From: CAVYXF01 sp963772335
GTDB lineage: Bacteria; Pseudomonadota; Alphaproteobacteria; Rhizobiales; Rhodomicrobiaceae
NCBI GenBank assembly: GCA_963772335.1
Contig: CAVYXF010000003.1
Span: forward strand, 1 to 64,000
Direction of reading: 5' to 3'
Length of the DNA: 64,000 nucleotides
Part shown: positions 8,893 to 18,701 of the stretch, one piece after another
Layout of the letters: each line of letters opens with the position of its first letter
Position numbering within the stretch: position 1 is the stretch's first letter
The notes under the pieces: generated by a model
What the model was told of the DNA's origin: nothing
What the model saw: the letters and a program-made list of their open reading frames with translations, nothing else
Databases searched by the model: none
Position numbers and translations under genes: made by a program

Positions 8893-10996
8893 TCAGCGCG
8901 TAAACGCCTGCGCGTTTCCTGCGTCGACATTGACGATGTTGCCGGTCGATTTCGCCGACATGGCGGACACGAAGAAATAGACCGCCTCCGCGATGTCCTC
9001 CGGATAGACGCTGAGCTTCAAAAGCGAGCGTTGGCGGTAATGCTCCTCCAGCTCCTCCGGCTTCACATTATAGGCGGCGGCGCGCTGCTCGCGCCATTCG
9101 CCGGTCCAGATCTTCGAGCCGCGCAACACCGCGTCCGGGTTCACTGTATTCACGCGGATGCCGAACGCGGCGCCTTCGAGGGCGAGACAGCGTGCGAGGT
9201 GGATTTCGGCAGCTTTGGCTGTGCAATAGGCGGCAGCGTTGGGTGATGCGGCCAGGCCGTTTTTCGATGCGATGAAGACGATGGTGCCGCCCGTCTTCTG
9301 CTGCTTCATCAGCCGGAAGGCTTCGCGCGAGACCAGAAAATAGCCGGTGGTGAGGATGCTAGCGTTACGATTCCAGAGCGAAAGATCGGTGTCCTCGATC
9401 GGCGCCGACGAGGAAATGCCCGCGTTCGAAACCAGAATGTCGAGCCCACCGAATTCTTTGGCGGTAAAGGCGAGCGCGCCCGCGACCTGATCCTCCTGCG
9501 TGACATCCATCTGCACGGTGCGGACAACGTCGGAGGAATAGCGCGCGGCGAAGTCTGAGCCGGCCTCGGCGAGCGCAGCATCATCGATGTCGGTCAGCAC
9601 GACGCAGGCGCCCTCTCCGAGCAGCCGCTCGGCGCTCGCCTTGCCGATGCCGCCCGCCCCTCCGGTGATCAGTGCCACCTTCCCGGCGAGCGAACGTGGC
9701 TTCGGCATGCGCTGCAGTTTGGCTTCCTCCAACAGCCAATATTCGATGTCGAAGGCTTCCTGCTCCGGCAGACCGACATAAGTGGAGACGGTCGAGGCGC
9801 CGCGCATGACGTTGATGGCGTTGACGTAGAACTCCGAGGAGATCCGCGCCGTTGCCTTGTCCCGGGCAAAGGTAATCATCCCGACGCCGGGCACGAGATA
9901 GACCACAGCATTAGGGTCGCGGATGGGAGGCGAGTTCGGGCCGCTTGCAGTGCTCGTAATAGGCGGCATAGCCGGCTCGATAGTCTTCGATCGCGGATGG
10001 GAGCCTCGCAAGCGTCTGTTCCAGATCCGGCTTATCGGGGTCGAAGCCGACGACCAGCGGGCGGATTTTTGTGCGCAGGAAATGGTCGGGGCAGCTTGTC
10101 CCCAGGCTTGCAAGCCGCTCCATATCCTTGGCAGCGACGAATTGGAGCACAGCGGCCTGATCGTCGAAATGCCCGACCTTGCTCTCGGCGCGAGAGATCA
10201 GGCCGCGGATCACCGGCATGAGCCGCGATGCTACGGCAAACCGCTCGGTATCGGATAGCATACTGCGCGCGGTGCCGCCAAAAGCGGCTTTGCCTTCGCT
10301 CTCGCGTTCCAGCCAGTCGATGGCGCGGTTGATGATACGGATGGTGGTGTCGTAGCACTCCTTAGCGCTGTCACCCCAGGTGAACAGGCCATGGCTCTCC
10401 AACACCACGCCCTTTGCCAGCGGGTTCTCGCGGCAAAATTTTTCCAGCCACAGACCGAGTTCGAAGCCAGGGCGCTTCCACGGCAGCCAGCCGATCTCAC
10501 CGCCAAAAACCTCCTCGGTCAGCATCCGGCTGTTTTCCGAGGCCGCAATCGCGATCACCGCGTCGGGGTGCATGTGATCAACATGGCGTTTCGGCACAAA
10601 GGCGTGGAGCGGCGTATCGATCGAGGCTGCGCGGGGATTAAGGTTGAAGGTGCAATGCGGCAGATAGCCGACCATCTCGTCTTCATACCCGGCGCCGCGA
10701 TAGAGTCTCTTCAGCCCCTCCAGCCTCGCCATGTCGAGCGTGGCGAAACCGTCCAGCTTCATCGTGCCGACATCGCCGCCGGAGCCCTTGACCCACAGCA
10801 CCTCGACGTTGTCGCCGGTGAGCGGGGCTTTCTCGGCCACCTTTGCAGACGTATTGCCGCCGCCATAATTGGTGATGCGTTTGTCGGAGCCGAGAAGATG
10901 GGAGCGGTAGAGAAGACGCTGCGGCTCGCTCATCGCGTCCGCCCTGGCATCGTCCCACAGATTGGCGAGGCGTTCGCCGCCGGGGGTATCAGGCAT
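8893..10996 (-). pseudogene. rhaD: Bifunctional rhamnulose-1-phosphate aldolase/short-chain dehydrogenase, one frameshift
   Basis: RhaD splits rhamnulose-1-phosphate into DHAP and L-lactaldehyde and oxidises the lactaldehyde. The N-terminal class II aldolase domain shows ITNYGGGNTSAK, VKGSGGDVGT, HMHPDAVIAIAAS and ESHGLFTWGD. The C-terminal SDR domain shows ALITGGAGGIGKA, VSNAGISSS and the YCTAK active-site pair. The start at MPDTPGG follows a GGGAGG site and fits relatives. Near 9935 an extra base changes frame just after YYEHCKRP, where relatives continue into RDPNAVVYLVPGVG. As written the aldolase half ends about 11 codons after the shift and the dehydrogenase half has no start of its own. 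Confidence 0.9.
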
Positions 10997-11062
10997 GAGG
11001 GACCTCCCTAGCGCCATCGAGGGCGCATCACCGGTAAAGCTCTCAAAGCCTCGGCTGCCTGT

Positions 11063-11138
11063 CAATCAAAAGCAATCATAGCCCGTCATGTTGCGCCGCA
11101 AGATGGAATTTTTTGATCGAAATTGATTGACGTTGATC
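11063..11138. promoter_or_regulatory. Phased TTGAT/CAATCA repeats between rhaD and rhaR, candidate RhaR operator
   Basis: TTGAT occurs at 11113, 11123 and 11133, exactly 10 bp apart. The opposite-strand motif CAATCA occurs at 11063 and 11073, also 10 bp apart. The block lies in the divergent promoter region between rhaD and rhaR. Direct repeats on one face of the helix suit a multimeric DeoR-family repressor such as RhaR. That RhaR binds here is inference. Confidence 0.6.
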
Positions 11139-11174
11139 AGGCCCAATGCCTTAATGACCTGTGGGGAGATCGCC

Positions 11175-11984
11175 ATGCACGAGAAAGACCGTCATCGCAT
11201 CATCCTTTCGGCGATCCAGGAAAAGCCGGTCGCGACCGTGCAGGAGCTTGTCGAGCTGACGGGCTCGTCCGAGGCCACGATCCGACGCGATATCGCGCAG
11301 CTCCATGTGCAAAAGCGCCTGCGCAAAGTCCGCGGCGGCGCGGAGGCGCTCAACCCGCCGCAATTCGTGGGGCTCGCCGGCCGCCCCTTCAGCGTCAACG
11401 AGACGCTGAACACTGCCAGGAAGCGCGTCATCGCCCGCGAGGCTGTCGAGTTGTGCGCCGATGGCGAGCCGATCATCATCAATGGCGGCACGACCACCTT
11501 TCAGATGGTGCATTTCCTCGTCAATCGCAGGATGCCGATCCTGACCAATTCCTTTCCGATCGCCGAGCATCTGCTGCGCCACTCGAAAAATACCGTGCTG
11601 CTGCCGGGCGGCACGATCTACCGTGAACAGAACATCATCCTGTCGCCTTTCGACAATGACGTGACCCGTAATTTTTTTGCGCGCCATATGTTCATGGGCG
11701 CCCAGGGACTAGGGCCGCTCGGGCTGATGGAGGGCGATCCGCTGCTTATCGAGGCCGAGCAGAAACTGATCGATCAGACCGAAGAGCTGATTGTCCTCGT
11801 CGACTCCTCCAAATTCCGTCAGCGCTCCAGCCTCATTCTGTGTCCGCTCGCCCGGATTTCCGCTGTGATTACCGATGACGGCATCGAGGATCGCGCAGCG
11901 AAGATGCTGGAGGCGGCTGGCGTCCGCCTGATCGTTGCGGGCGCACCAGTGGCCGTCGCGGAGGATAGCTCGATGCCAGCCTGA
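11175..11984 (+). CDS. rhaR: DeoR family rhamnose regulator RhaR
   Basis: Encodes 269 aa. The N-terminal winged helix (MHEKDRHRIILSAIQEKPVATVQEL, then SSEATIRRDIAQL) and the C-terminal phosphosugar-sensing domain with IINGGTTTFQMVHFL, LPGGTIYREQ and FMGAQGL identify a DeoR regulator. Its place as the first gene of rhaRSTPQUK matches the R. leguminosarum locus, where RhaR is a negative regulator of rhamnose use. The ATG at 11175 follows GGGGAGA and gives the standard DeoR N-terminus; an in-frame TTG at 11127 is less likely. The likely effector is a phosphorylated rhamnose intermediate. Confidence 0.9.
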   Translation: MHEKDRHRIILSAIQEKPVATVQELVELTGSSEATIRRDIAQLHVQKRLRKVRGGAEALNPPQFVGLAGRPFSVNETLNTARKRVIAREAVELCADGEPIIINGGTTTFQMVHFLVNRRMPILTNSFPIAEHLLRHSKNTVLLPGGTIYREQNIILSPFDNDVTRNFFARHMFMGAQGLGPLGLMEGDPLLIEAEQKLIDQTEELIVLVDSSKFRQRSSLILCPLARISAVITDDGIEDRAAKMLEAAGVRLIVAGAPVAVAEDSSMPA

Positions 11985-12034
11985 CGGCGTGGCAAACACC
12001 GCTCAAGCAATAATCAAATGACGCAAGGGAGGAC

Positions 12035-13036
12035 ATGAAAATGACATTTCTGAAGAAAGTTGCTCTGGCCGCGACGCTCGCCGCGGCCGTGTCGGTCAGC
12101 GCCGCTCATGCCGAGACGGTGAAGATCGCGCTTGTCGTCAAGGCGCTGGGCATCGGCTTCTTTGAAGCCGCCAACAAAGGCGCACAGGAAGCCGCAAAGG
12201 AACTCGGCAATGTCGAGGTGATCTATACCGGGCCGACCACCACCACCGCCGAGGCCCAGATCGAGGTGATCAACTCGCTGATCGCGCAGAACGTCAATGC
12301 CATCGCGGTGTCCGCGAACGACAAGGACGCGCTTGTTCCGACGCTGAAAAAGGCCATGCAGCGCGGCATCACGGTGATCTCCTGGGATTCCGGTGTTGCA
12401 CCGGCCGGCCGCCTGATGCAGCTCAATCCATCCTCCAGCGCGCTGATCGGCAATATGTGCGTCAAGATGGCTGCTGATAACCTGCCAGGTGGCAAGGGCG
12501 ACGTCGCCATCCTGTCGGCGACCGCGACAGCAACGAACCAGAACACCTGGATCGCCGAGATGAAAAAGGTGCTGCCGAACTATCCTGGCGTGAACGTCGT
12601 CACGACGGTCTATGGCGACGATCTCGCGGATAAGTCTTATCGCGAGACGCAGGGGCTTATTCAGTCCTATCCGAACCTGAAGGCAATCATCGCGCCGACC
12701 TCGGTGGGCATCGTTGCCGCCGCGCAGGCGGTTACTGACGCTGGCAAGATCGGTCAGATTAACGTGACCGGCCTGGGCCTGCCTTCGGAAATGGCCGCTC
12801 ACGTTAAATCCGGTGCCTCAAAGAGCTTCGCGATCTGGAATCCGATCGACCTCGGCTACTCCGCTACGACCATCGCCTACAATCTCGCGACCAAGAAAGC
12901 TGAGGCCAAACCTGGCGCCGAGATCCCGATGGGCCGTATGGGCAAGGTCAAGCTCGACGAGAACAATGAGGGCGCTATGGCCGACCCGTTCGTGTACGAC
13001 GCCAAGAATGTCGAGCAGTTCGCGAAAATATTCTGA
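12035..13036 (+). CDS. rhaS: Rhamnose ABC transporter, substrate-binding protein RhaS
   Basis: Encodes 333 aa. It has a Sec signal peptide (about residues 1-26, ending SAAHA) and a mature periplasmic-binding fold of the sugar-binding (RbsB-like) group: IALVVKALGIGFFEAANKGAQEAA, INSLIAQNVNAIAVSAND and AIIAPTSVGIVAAAQAV. RhaS captures L-rhamnose in the periplasm and delivers it to RhaP/RhaQ. A GGGAGG ribosome-binding site precedes the ATG. The position between rhaR and rhaT is canonical. About 200 bp with a palindromic repeat separate it from rhaT. Confidence 0.93.
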   Translation: MKMTFLKKVALAATLAAAVSVSAAHAETVKIALVVKALGIGFFEAANKGAQEAAKELGNVEVIYTGPTTTTAEAQIEVINSLIAQNVNAIAVSANDKDALVPTLKKAMQRGITVISWDSGVAPAGRLMQLNPSSSALIGNMCVKMAADNLPGGKGDVAILSATATATNQNTWIAEMKKVLPNYPGVNVVTTVYGDDLADKSYRETQGLIQSYPNLKAIIAPTSVGIVAAAQAVTDAGKIGQINVTGLGLPSEMAAHVKSGASKSFAIWNPIDLGYSATTIAYNLATKKAEAKPGAEIPMGRMGKVKLDENNEGAMADPFVYDAKNVEQFAKIF

Positions 13037-13062
13037 TCACGGGTTCGTCGCACGACGGATCG

Positions 13063-13180
13063 CTCCCTCTCCCAATGGGAGAGGGTGGGGGTGAGGGGAT
13101 ACGGACTGTCCGTGTGGTGAGGTCTTGCTTCACTGACAGCGCTCACCCCCTCACCTTGTCCTCTCCCCGGGGGAGAGGGA
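13063..13180. repeat. Paired REP-like palindromic repeats in the rhaS-rhaT gap
   Basis: Two units lie in inverted orientation: ccctctcccaatgggagagg followed by gtgaggggat, and ctcaccccctcacc followed by tctccccgggggagagg. Each contains a short hairpin, and the pair could fold together. Related units occur at 43148-43201 and 61712-61736. A hairpin after rhaS may stabilise the rhaS message relative to the permease genes; this is inference. Confidence 0.75.
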
Positions 13181-13240
13181 ACCGGAGGCAACCGCCCGTC
13201 GCACCCCTCTGTTCCGAGAAACAGTGAGTGCTCATTGCCT

Positions 13241-14789
13241 ATGCTGCACGCCCCGCCTCCATCTCCTGTCTCGGAAACCACCGCGCAAACGCGACGGCCG
13301 CTGCTGACCCTTTCCGGCATCTCCAAGAGCTTTCCCGGTGTGCGCGCGCTGTCAGGCGTGTCGCTCGACCTCTATCCGGGCCAGGTGACCGCGCTGGTCG
13401 GCGAGAACGGCGCGGGCAAATCGACACTGGTGAAAATCCTCACCGGCATCTATCAGCCCGACGACGGCACCATCGCCATCGACGGCGAGCCGGTCACCTT
13501 CCACTCGGCCAGTGCCGCTGCGTGGGCCGGCATCACCGCAATTCATCAGGAGACGGTGCTTTTCGACGAGCTGTCAGTTGCCGAGAACATCTTCCTTGGC
13601 CATGCGCCACGCGGACGCTTTGGGCTGATCGACTGGACGGCGATGAACGAGCGCGCGGCCGCACTGCTCGAGCGCATCGGCGCACGCATCGCGCCCGAAA
13701 CGCGACTGCGCGATCTCGGCATCGCCAGCCGGCATCTCGTCGCCATTGCCCGCGCGCTGTCGGTGGAGGCGCGCATCGTCATCATGGACGAGCCGACCGC
13801 CTCGCTCTCGCACAAGGAGATCGGCGAGCTTTACGAGCTGATCGAGCGGCTGAAGACCGAGGGCAAGGCGATCCTGTTCATCTCGCACAAATTCGAGGAG
13901 ATCTTCCGCATTGCCGACCGCTACTCCGTGTTCCGCGATGGCGAGCGCGTCGGCGCCGGGCTGATTGCCGAGACCAACCCGGACGAGCTTATCCGGCTGA
14001 TGGTCGGCCGCACGGTCGATCAGATTTTTCCCAAGACCGACTCATGAGATCGGCGACACGGTCATGACCGTCTCGGGCTTCAGCCACCCGACGGAATTCG
14101 ACGATATCGGCTTTGAGCTGCGGCGCGGCGAGATTCTCGGCTTCTATGGCCTGATAGGCGCCGGGCGCAGCGAGCTGATGCAGGCGCTTTTCGGTCTTAC
14201 CAGACCGTCTCGAGGCGAAGTGAGCATCGATGGCCGGACTGTCACCATCCGCAGCCCGGCCGATGCGATCGGGCGCGGCGTTGTCTATGTCCCGGAGGAG
14301 CGGGGCCGCCAAGGCGCCATCGCCGGTCTGCCAATCTTTCAGAACATCACCTTGCCCTCACTCAGCGCCACTTCCCGCGCGGGCTTTCTTCAGCTAGCGG
14401 AGGAATTCAGGCTCGCCCGCGACTATGCCTCGCGGCTGGATGTTCGTGCAGCCAGTCTCGACCGCGATGTCGGCACTCTGTCGGGCGGCAACCAGCAGAA
14501 GGTGGTGATCGCCAAATGGCTGGCCACCGCGCCCAAGATTATTATCCTCGACGAGCCGACCAAGGGCATCGACATCGGCTCCAAGGCGGCCGTGCACGGT
14601 TTCATGAACGAGCTCGCCGCGCGCGGCCTCAGCATCGTCATGGTATCGTCCGAGATCCCGGAAATCCTTGGCATGTCCGATCGCGTCATCGTCATGCGCG
14701 AGGGCCGCATGGCCGGCGTTTTCCAGCGCGAGCGCCTGAACGCCGAAATGCTGGTCCGCGCCGCCGCCGGGATCGGGGAGGTGACATAA
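13241..14789 (+). pseudogene. rhaT: Rhamnose ABC transporter ATP-binding protein RhaT, one frameshift
   Basis: RhaT energises rhamnose uptake and has two nucleotide-binding domains. The first has GENGAGKST (Walker A), a degenerate signature before VAIARALS, and IVIMDEPT (Walker B). The second has the degenerate GLIGAGRSELMQ, LSGGNQQKVVIAKWL and IIILDEPTKGID. Both fit sugar-type RbsA/MglA ATPases of about 500 aa. At about 14043 the frame shifts by one base (KTDS then stop, where HEIGDTVMTVSGF continues in the next frame), so the domains are separated. An in-frame ATG at 14064 could restart the second half. The start at 13241 is the first ATG. Confidence 0.9.
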
Positions 14790-15772
14790 TGGCGCCGCGC
14801 TGGCTCAGATCGCGCGAGGCGCTGCTGGCGGCCGCCATCGCCGTGCTGGTGGCACTGATCGCCTGGCGCTTCCCGCCATTCGTCCGGCCCGCCAATCTCG
14901 CCCATGTCTTCAACGATACCGCCATCCTGATCATGCTCGCTCTTGGGCAGACGGCGGTGATCCTGACCCGCTGCATCGACCTCTCGATGGCGGCCAATCT
15001 GGCGCTCTGCGGCATGGTCGTCGCCATGCTGAACGCCGCCTTCCCGGGCATACCGATCCCGCTGCTGATAGCCGTCGCGATCCTGACTGGCGCGGCGCTC
15101 GGCGCGATCAACGGCCTTCTTGTCTGGCAGCTCACCATCCCGCCGATCGTGGTGACGCTCGGCACGCTGACCATCTATCGCGGGCTGATCTTCGTGCTAT
15201 CTGGTGGCGCCTGGATCAACGCCCATCAGATGAGCGCCGCCTTCAAGGCGCTGCCTCGCGCCGAGCTGCTGGGCCTGCCGGTGCTCTCCTGGATCGCGAT
15301 TCTCGCCGTTTGCATCATGGCCGTGGTGCTGACCCGCACCGCGATCGGCCGCGCCTTTTACGGCGTTGGCGGCAATCCGACGGCGGCGGTTTATGCCGGC
15401 CTCGATGTCGGCCGCACGCGCTTTATCGCTTTCACCCTGGCGGGCAGTATCGCCGGCCTCTCCGGCTATCTCTGGGTGTCGCGCTACGCCGTCGCCTATG
15501 TCGACATTGCCAATGGCTTTGAGCTGGACATCATCGCTGCCTGCGTCATCGGCGGCGTATCCATCGCCGGCGGCATCGGCTCGGTGGCGGGCGCGGTGCT
15601 CGGCGCGCTGTTCCTCGGCCTTATCAAGAACGCGCTCCCTGTCGTCAACGTCTCGCCCTTCTGGCAGCTGGCTATTTCGGGCAGCGCCATCATCATCGCC
15701 GTCGCCGCGAACGCCCGCACCGAGGGCAAGGTCAGACGCCTGATCCTGCGCAAAGCGGAGGTGCCGGCATGA
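14789..15772 (+). CDS. rhaP: Rhamnose ABC transporter permease RhaP
   Basis: Encodes 327 aa, an inner-membrane permease of the BPD_transp_2 (RbsC-like) family with about 8-10 hydrophobic segments. Diagnostic stretches are ALGQTAVILTRCIDLSMAAN, WQLTIPPIVVTLGTLTIYRG and the cytoplasmic-loop motif GRAFYGVGGNPTAAVYAGL, followed by IGGVSIAGGIGSVAGAVLGA. It forms the membrane pore with RhaQ. The ATG at 14789 overlaps the rhaT stop by one base (TAATG), and its stop overlaps the rhaQ start, so translation is coupled through the transporter genes. Confidence 0.92.
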   Translation: MAPRWLRSREALLAAAIAVLVALIAWRFPPFVRPANLAHVFNDTAILIMLALGQTAVILTRCIDLSMAANLALCGMVVAMLNAAFPGIPIPLLIAVAILTGAALGAINGLLVWQLTIPPIVVTLGTLTIYRGLIFVLSGGAWINAHQMSAAFKALPRAELLGLPVLSWIAILAVCIMAVVLTRTAIGRAFYGVGGNPTAAVYAGLDVGRTRFIAFTLAGSIAGLSGYLWVSRYAVAYVDIANGFELDIIAACVIGGVSIAGGIGSVAGAVLGALFLGLIKNALPVVNVSPFWQLAISGSAIIIAVAANARTEGKVRRLILRKAEVPA

Positions 15773-16773
15773 GCACTACCGCTCCCACGCGCGCGGAAAT
15801 CCCCGACCGGCTTCAATCCCGCTGGACGCGGGCGCTGAAAAGCTGGGAGACACTACTGGTCGTCGTGGCCGTCATCGTCTTCATCATCAACGCGGCCGCC
15901 TCGCCCTATTTCCTGAACGCCTGGAACCTGTCTGACGCGACCTTCAATTTCACCGAAAAGGCGATGATCGCCATGCCCATGGCGCTCTTGATCATCGCCG
16001 GCGAGATCGATCTTTCCGTCGCCGCCATCATCGCGCTTGCCTCGACGCTGATGGGCCTCGCCCTTCAATTCGGCGCTGGCGCAACCGAACTGGTGCTGAT
16101 CGGTCTGGCCGTCGGCCTGATATGCGGCGCGTTCAACGGCGTGCTCGTCACCGTGCTCGGCCTACCCTCGATCGTCGTCACTATCGGCACCATGAGTCTG
16201 TTCCGCGGCATCGCCTACATCATCCTCGGCGATCAGGCCTTTACCAGCTATCCGGCGGACTTCGCCTATTTCGGCCAGGGCTATGTATGGTGGGTGATCT
16301 CCTTCGAGCTGGTCCTATTCGCCGTCGTCGCGCTCGCCTTTGGCGTGCTCCTGCACCTCACCAGCTTCGGCCGCATGATCTACGCCATCGGCAATAATCC
16401 GACCGCCGCGTTGTTCTCAGGGATCCGCGTCGCACGGGTGAAGTTTATCCTGTTCCTGCTGACGGGCGTGATGTCCGGCGTCGCCGCCGTTTGTCTCACC
16501 TCGCGCCTCGGCTCGACGCGGCCCTCGATCGCCTTCGGCTGGGAGTTGGAAGTCGTCACCATGGTCGTGCTCGGAGGCGTCAGCATCCTCGGCGGGTCAG
16601 GCAGCATTCCGGGTGTTGTCCTTGCCGCCATCATCATGGGCCTTGTCACATTCGGTTTCGGCCTGATGAATGTGCCCGGCATTGTCATGTCGATCTTCAT
16701 CGGCCTCCTGCTGATCACCGTTATTGCCGCGCCGATTATCTGGCGCCGCCTGCGCGGGGAGCGCTTTGCCTGA
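15769..16773 (+). CDS. rhaQ: Rhamnose ABC transporter permease RhaQ
   Basis: Encodes 334 aa, the partner permease to RhaP in the RbsC-like family. It shows ALLIIAGEIDLSVAAIIALA, VLGLPSIVVTIGTMSLFRGIAYI, GRMIYAIGNNPTAALFSGI and MVVLGGVSILGGSGSIPGVV. Sequence similarity to RhaP marks an old duplication. The start overlaps the rhaP stop (ATGA) and the stop overlaps the rhaU start (TGATG), showing tight operon packing. Function follows from gene order as well as family. Confidence 0.92.
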   Translation: MSTTAPTRAEIPDRLQSRWTRALKSWETLLVVVAVIVFIINAAASPYFLNAWNLSDATFNFTEKAMIAMPMALLIIAGEIDLSVAAIIALASTLMGLALQFGAGATELVLIGLAVGLICGAFNGVLVTVLGLPSIVVTIGTMSLFRGIAYIILGDQAFTSYPADFAYFGQGYVWWVISFELVLFAVVALAFGVLLHLTSFGRMIYAIGNNPTAALFSGIRVARVKFILFLLTGVMSGVAAVCLTSRLGSTRPSIAFGWELEVVTMVVLGGVSILGGSGSIPGVVLAAIIMGLVTFGFGLMNVPGIVMSIFIGLLLITVIAAPIIWRRLRGERFA

Positions 16774-17090
16774 TGCCGGAGAAATACGCGTTCAAGATGA
16801 AGCTCAATCCCGGCATGACGGCGGAATACAAGAGGCGTCACGACGAAATCTGGCCCGAGTTGGTGACGCTGCTGCGCGATGCCGGTATTTCCGATTATTC
16901 CATCCATCTCGACGAGGAGACGGGAACGCTGTTCGGCGTTCTGTGGCGCGCGGACGATCACGGGATGGACGCGCTGCCGGGGAAGCCGGTCATGCAGCGC
17001 TGGTGGGCACATATGGCTGACATCATGGAAACGCGGCCTGACAATGAACCGGTTGTCGTTCCGCTGACGCCCATCTTTTACATGCCATGA
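16773..17090 (+). CDS. rhaU: L-rhamnose mutarotase
   Basis: Encodes 105 aa, the normal length for RhaM/RhaU. It interconverts alpha- and beta-L-rhamnose so that the isomerase receives its preferred anomer. Conserved features are YAFKMKLNPGMTAEYKRRHDEIWPEL with the catalytic His, LFGVLWRADDHGMDALPGK and the WW-HMADIM-TRPDNEPV segment. The ATG overlaps the rhaQ stop and the TGA overlaps the rhaK start. The symbol rhaU follows the Rhizobium naming; rhaM is the enteric name. Confidence 0.93.
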   Translation: MPEKYAFKMKLNPGMTAEYKRRHDEIWPELVTLLRDAGISDYSIHLDEETGTLFGVLWRADDHGMDALPGKPVMQRWWAHMADIMETRPDNEPVVVPLTPIFYMP

Positions 17091-18475
17091 CAACTCGAGG
17101 CGGCCCCCACATCGCGGTCATCGATATCGGCAAGACCAACGCCAAGCTCGTGCTCGTCGACAGCGGTGAGCCGACTGAGCTGGGCACGCGCACGCGGCCA
17201 AATACGGTTCTGACCGGCGACCCCTATCCCCGTTACGACATCGAGGCGCTCTGGCAGTTCATTCTCGACGCTCTTGCTGCACTTCATCGCGAGCATGGTG
17301 TCGATAGGATTATCGCAACCACCCACGGTGCCGCGGCAGCGCTTCTCGATGCGCAGGGCGACCTCGCTTTGCCGGTGCTGGATTACGAACATGGCGGGCC
17401 AGAGAGTGTTGCCGCCGACTACGACGCCATCCGCCCATCCTTTGCCGAGACCGGCTCGCCGCGCCTGCCCGCCGGCCTCAACCTCGGTGCACAAATCTTC
17501 TGGCAATCGCGCCACTTTCCCAAGGCGTTTCGCGACGTCGCCTCGATCGTTATGTATCCGCAATATTGGGGTTTTCGTCTGACCGGCGTGACCGCCAATG
17601 AAGTCACCTCGCTCGGCGCTCACAGTGATTTGTGGAACCCGCAAACCCGCGACTATTCGGCCATCGTCGATCGGCTCGGCTGGCGGCCGCTCTTCGCGTC
17701 CATCCGCAAGGCCGCCGACCGCCTCGGCACGATCCGGCCCGAGATAGCCGAGCAGACCGGACTGCGGCAGGACACGCCGGTCTATTGCGGACTGCACGAC
17801 TCCAACGCCGCGCTGCTGCCGCATCTGCTCTCGCGCCGCCCGCCTTTTTCTGTCGTCTCGACCGGCACCTGGGTCATCGCCATGGCGGTCGGAGGTGCGC
17901 CGGTGGTGCTCGATCCCTTGCGGGACACTTTGTTGAACGTCAACGCCCTCGGCGATCCGGTGGCTTCGGCACGTTTTATGGGTGGGCGTGAGTATGCCGT
18001 TCTGACTGCGGGCTTGAACGGGGTCCCAAGCGCTGAAGAAAGCGCCGCCGTGCTCTCAAGATTGACCATGCTGTTGCCATCCGTCCAAAGCGGATCGGGA
18101 CCCTTTCCCAACCGCAAGGCGGTATGGCGGCGCGATACCGGCATTTCCCCTGGCGAGCGGCACGCAGCCATTTCTTTTTATCTGGGGATGATGACGTCGG
18201 TCTGCCTGGAAGCGATCGGAGCTGAGGGCATCACGATCACAGAAGGACCATTTGCGCGTAACGACCTCTACAGCCGCATGCTCTCGGCCGCCACGGGCCG
18301 AAGCGTTCTTCCGACGGTGACCGAAGGCTTGGGGCCAAGCATGGGAGCCGCGCTGGTCGCCTCCAATGCCGCGTGGTCCGCGCCGCCAGAGGAAGCGATT
18401 ATTTTCGAGGACGATGAGCAATGGCGATCTTACGCACGAGCGTGGCGAGCGGAAACACACCTGCAGGCGGTCTGA
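17087..18475 (+). CDS. rhaK: Rhamnulokinase, FGGY family
   Basis: Encodes 462 aa. It phosphorylates L-rhamnulose to rhamnulose-1-phosphate. The N-terminal phosphate-binding motif HIAVIDIGKTNAKLVLVD, the substrate loop DYEHGG, GLHDSNAALLPHLL and STGTWVIAM fit the rhizobial RhaK branch of the FGGY kinases. In R. leguminosarum RhaK is also needed for rhamnose transport, consistent with its place in the transporter operon. It starts on an ATGA overlap with rhaU and is the last gene of the operon. Confidence 0.92.
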   Translation: MTTRGGPHIAVIDIGKTNAKLVLVDSGEPTELGTRTRPNTVLTGDPYPRYDIEALWQFILDALAALHREHGVDRIIATTHGAAAALLDAQGDLALPVLDYEHGGPESVAADYDAIRPSFAETGSPRLPAGLNLGAQIFWQSRHFPKAFRDVASIVMYPQYWGFRLTGVTANEVTSLGAHSDLWNPQTRDYSAIVDRLGWRPLFASIRKAADRLGTIRPEIAEQTGLRQDTPVYCGLHDSNAALLPHLLSRRPPFSVVSTGTWVIAMAVGGAPVVLDPLRDTLLNVNALGDPVASARFMGGREYAVLTAGLNGVPSAEESAAVLSRLTMLLPSVQSGSGPFPNRKAVWRRDTGISPGERHAAISFYLGMMTSVCLEAIGAEGITITEGPFARNDLYSRMLSAATGRSVLPTVTEGLGPSMGAALVASNAAWSAPPEEAIIFEDDEQWRSYARAWRAETHLQAV

Positions 18476-18701
18476 TCGCGACATCTCTGGAAGCTGCATC
18501 GATGCACAATCGGCATGGCAAGGGCAGAAATGGCATTTCCAGGCATGATTTCCATGGGATAAGGGCATAAAGAGCAAAAGAGACGCACTTGAGCTCGAGG
18601 CTTCCATGCATCTGGCCCGCTTTCCTCTCATCAAACTTTGCCACGCCCCGACGCCCCTGGAATTCATGCCCAATCTGACCAAGCGCCTGGATGGTCCTCA
18701 G

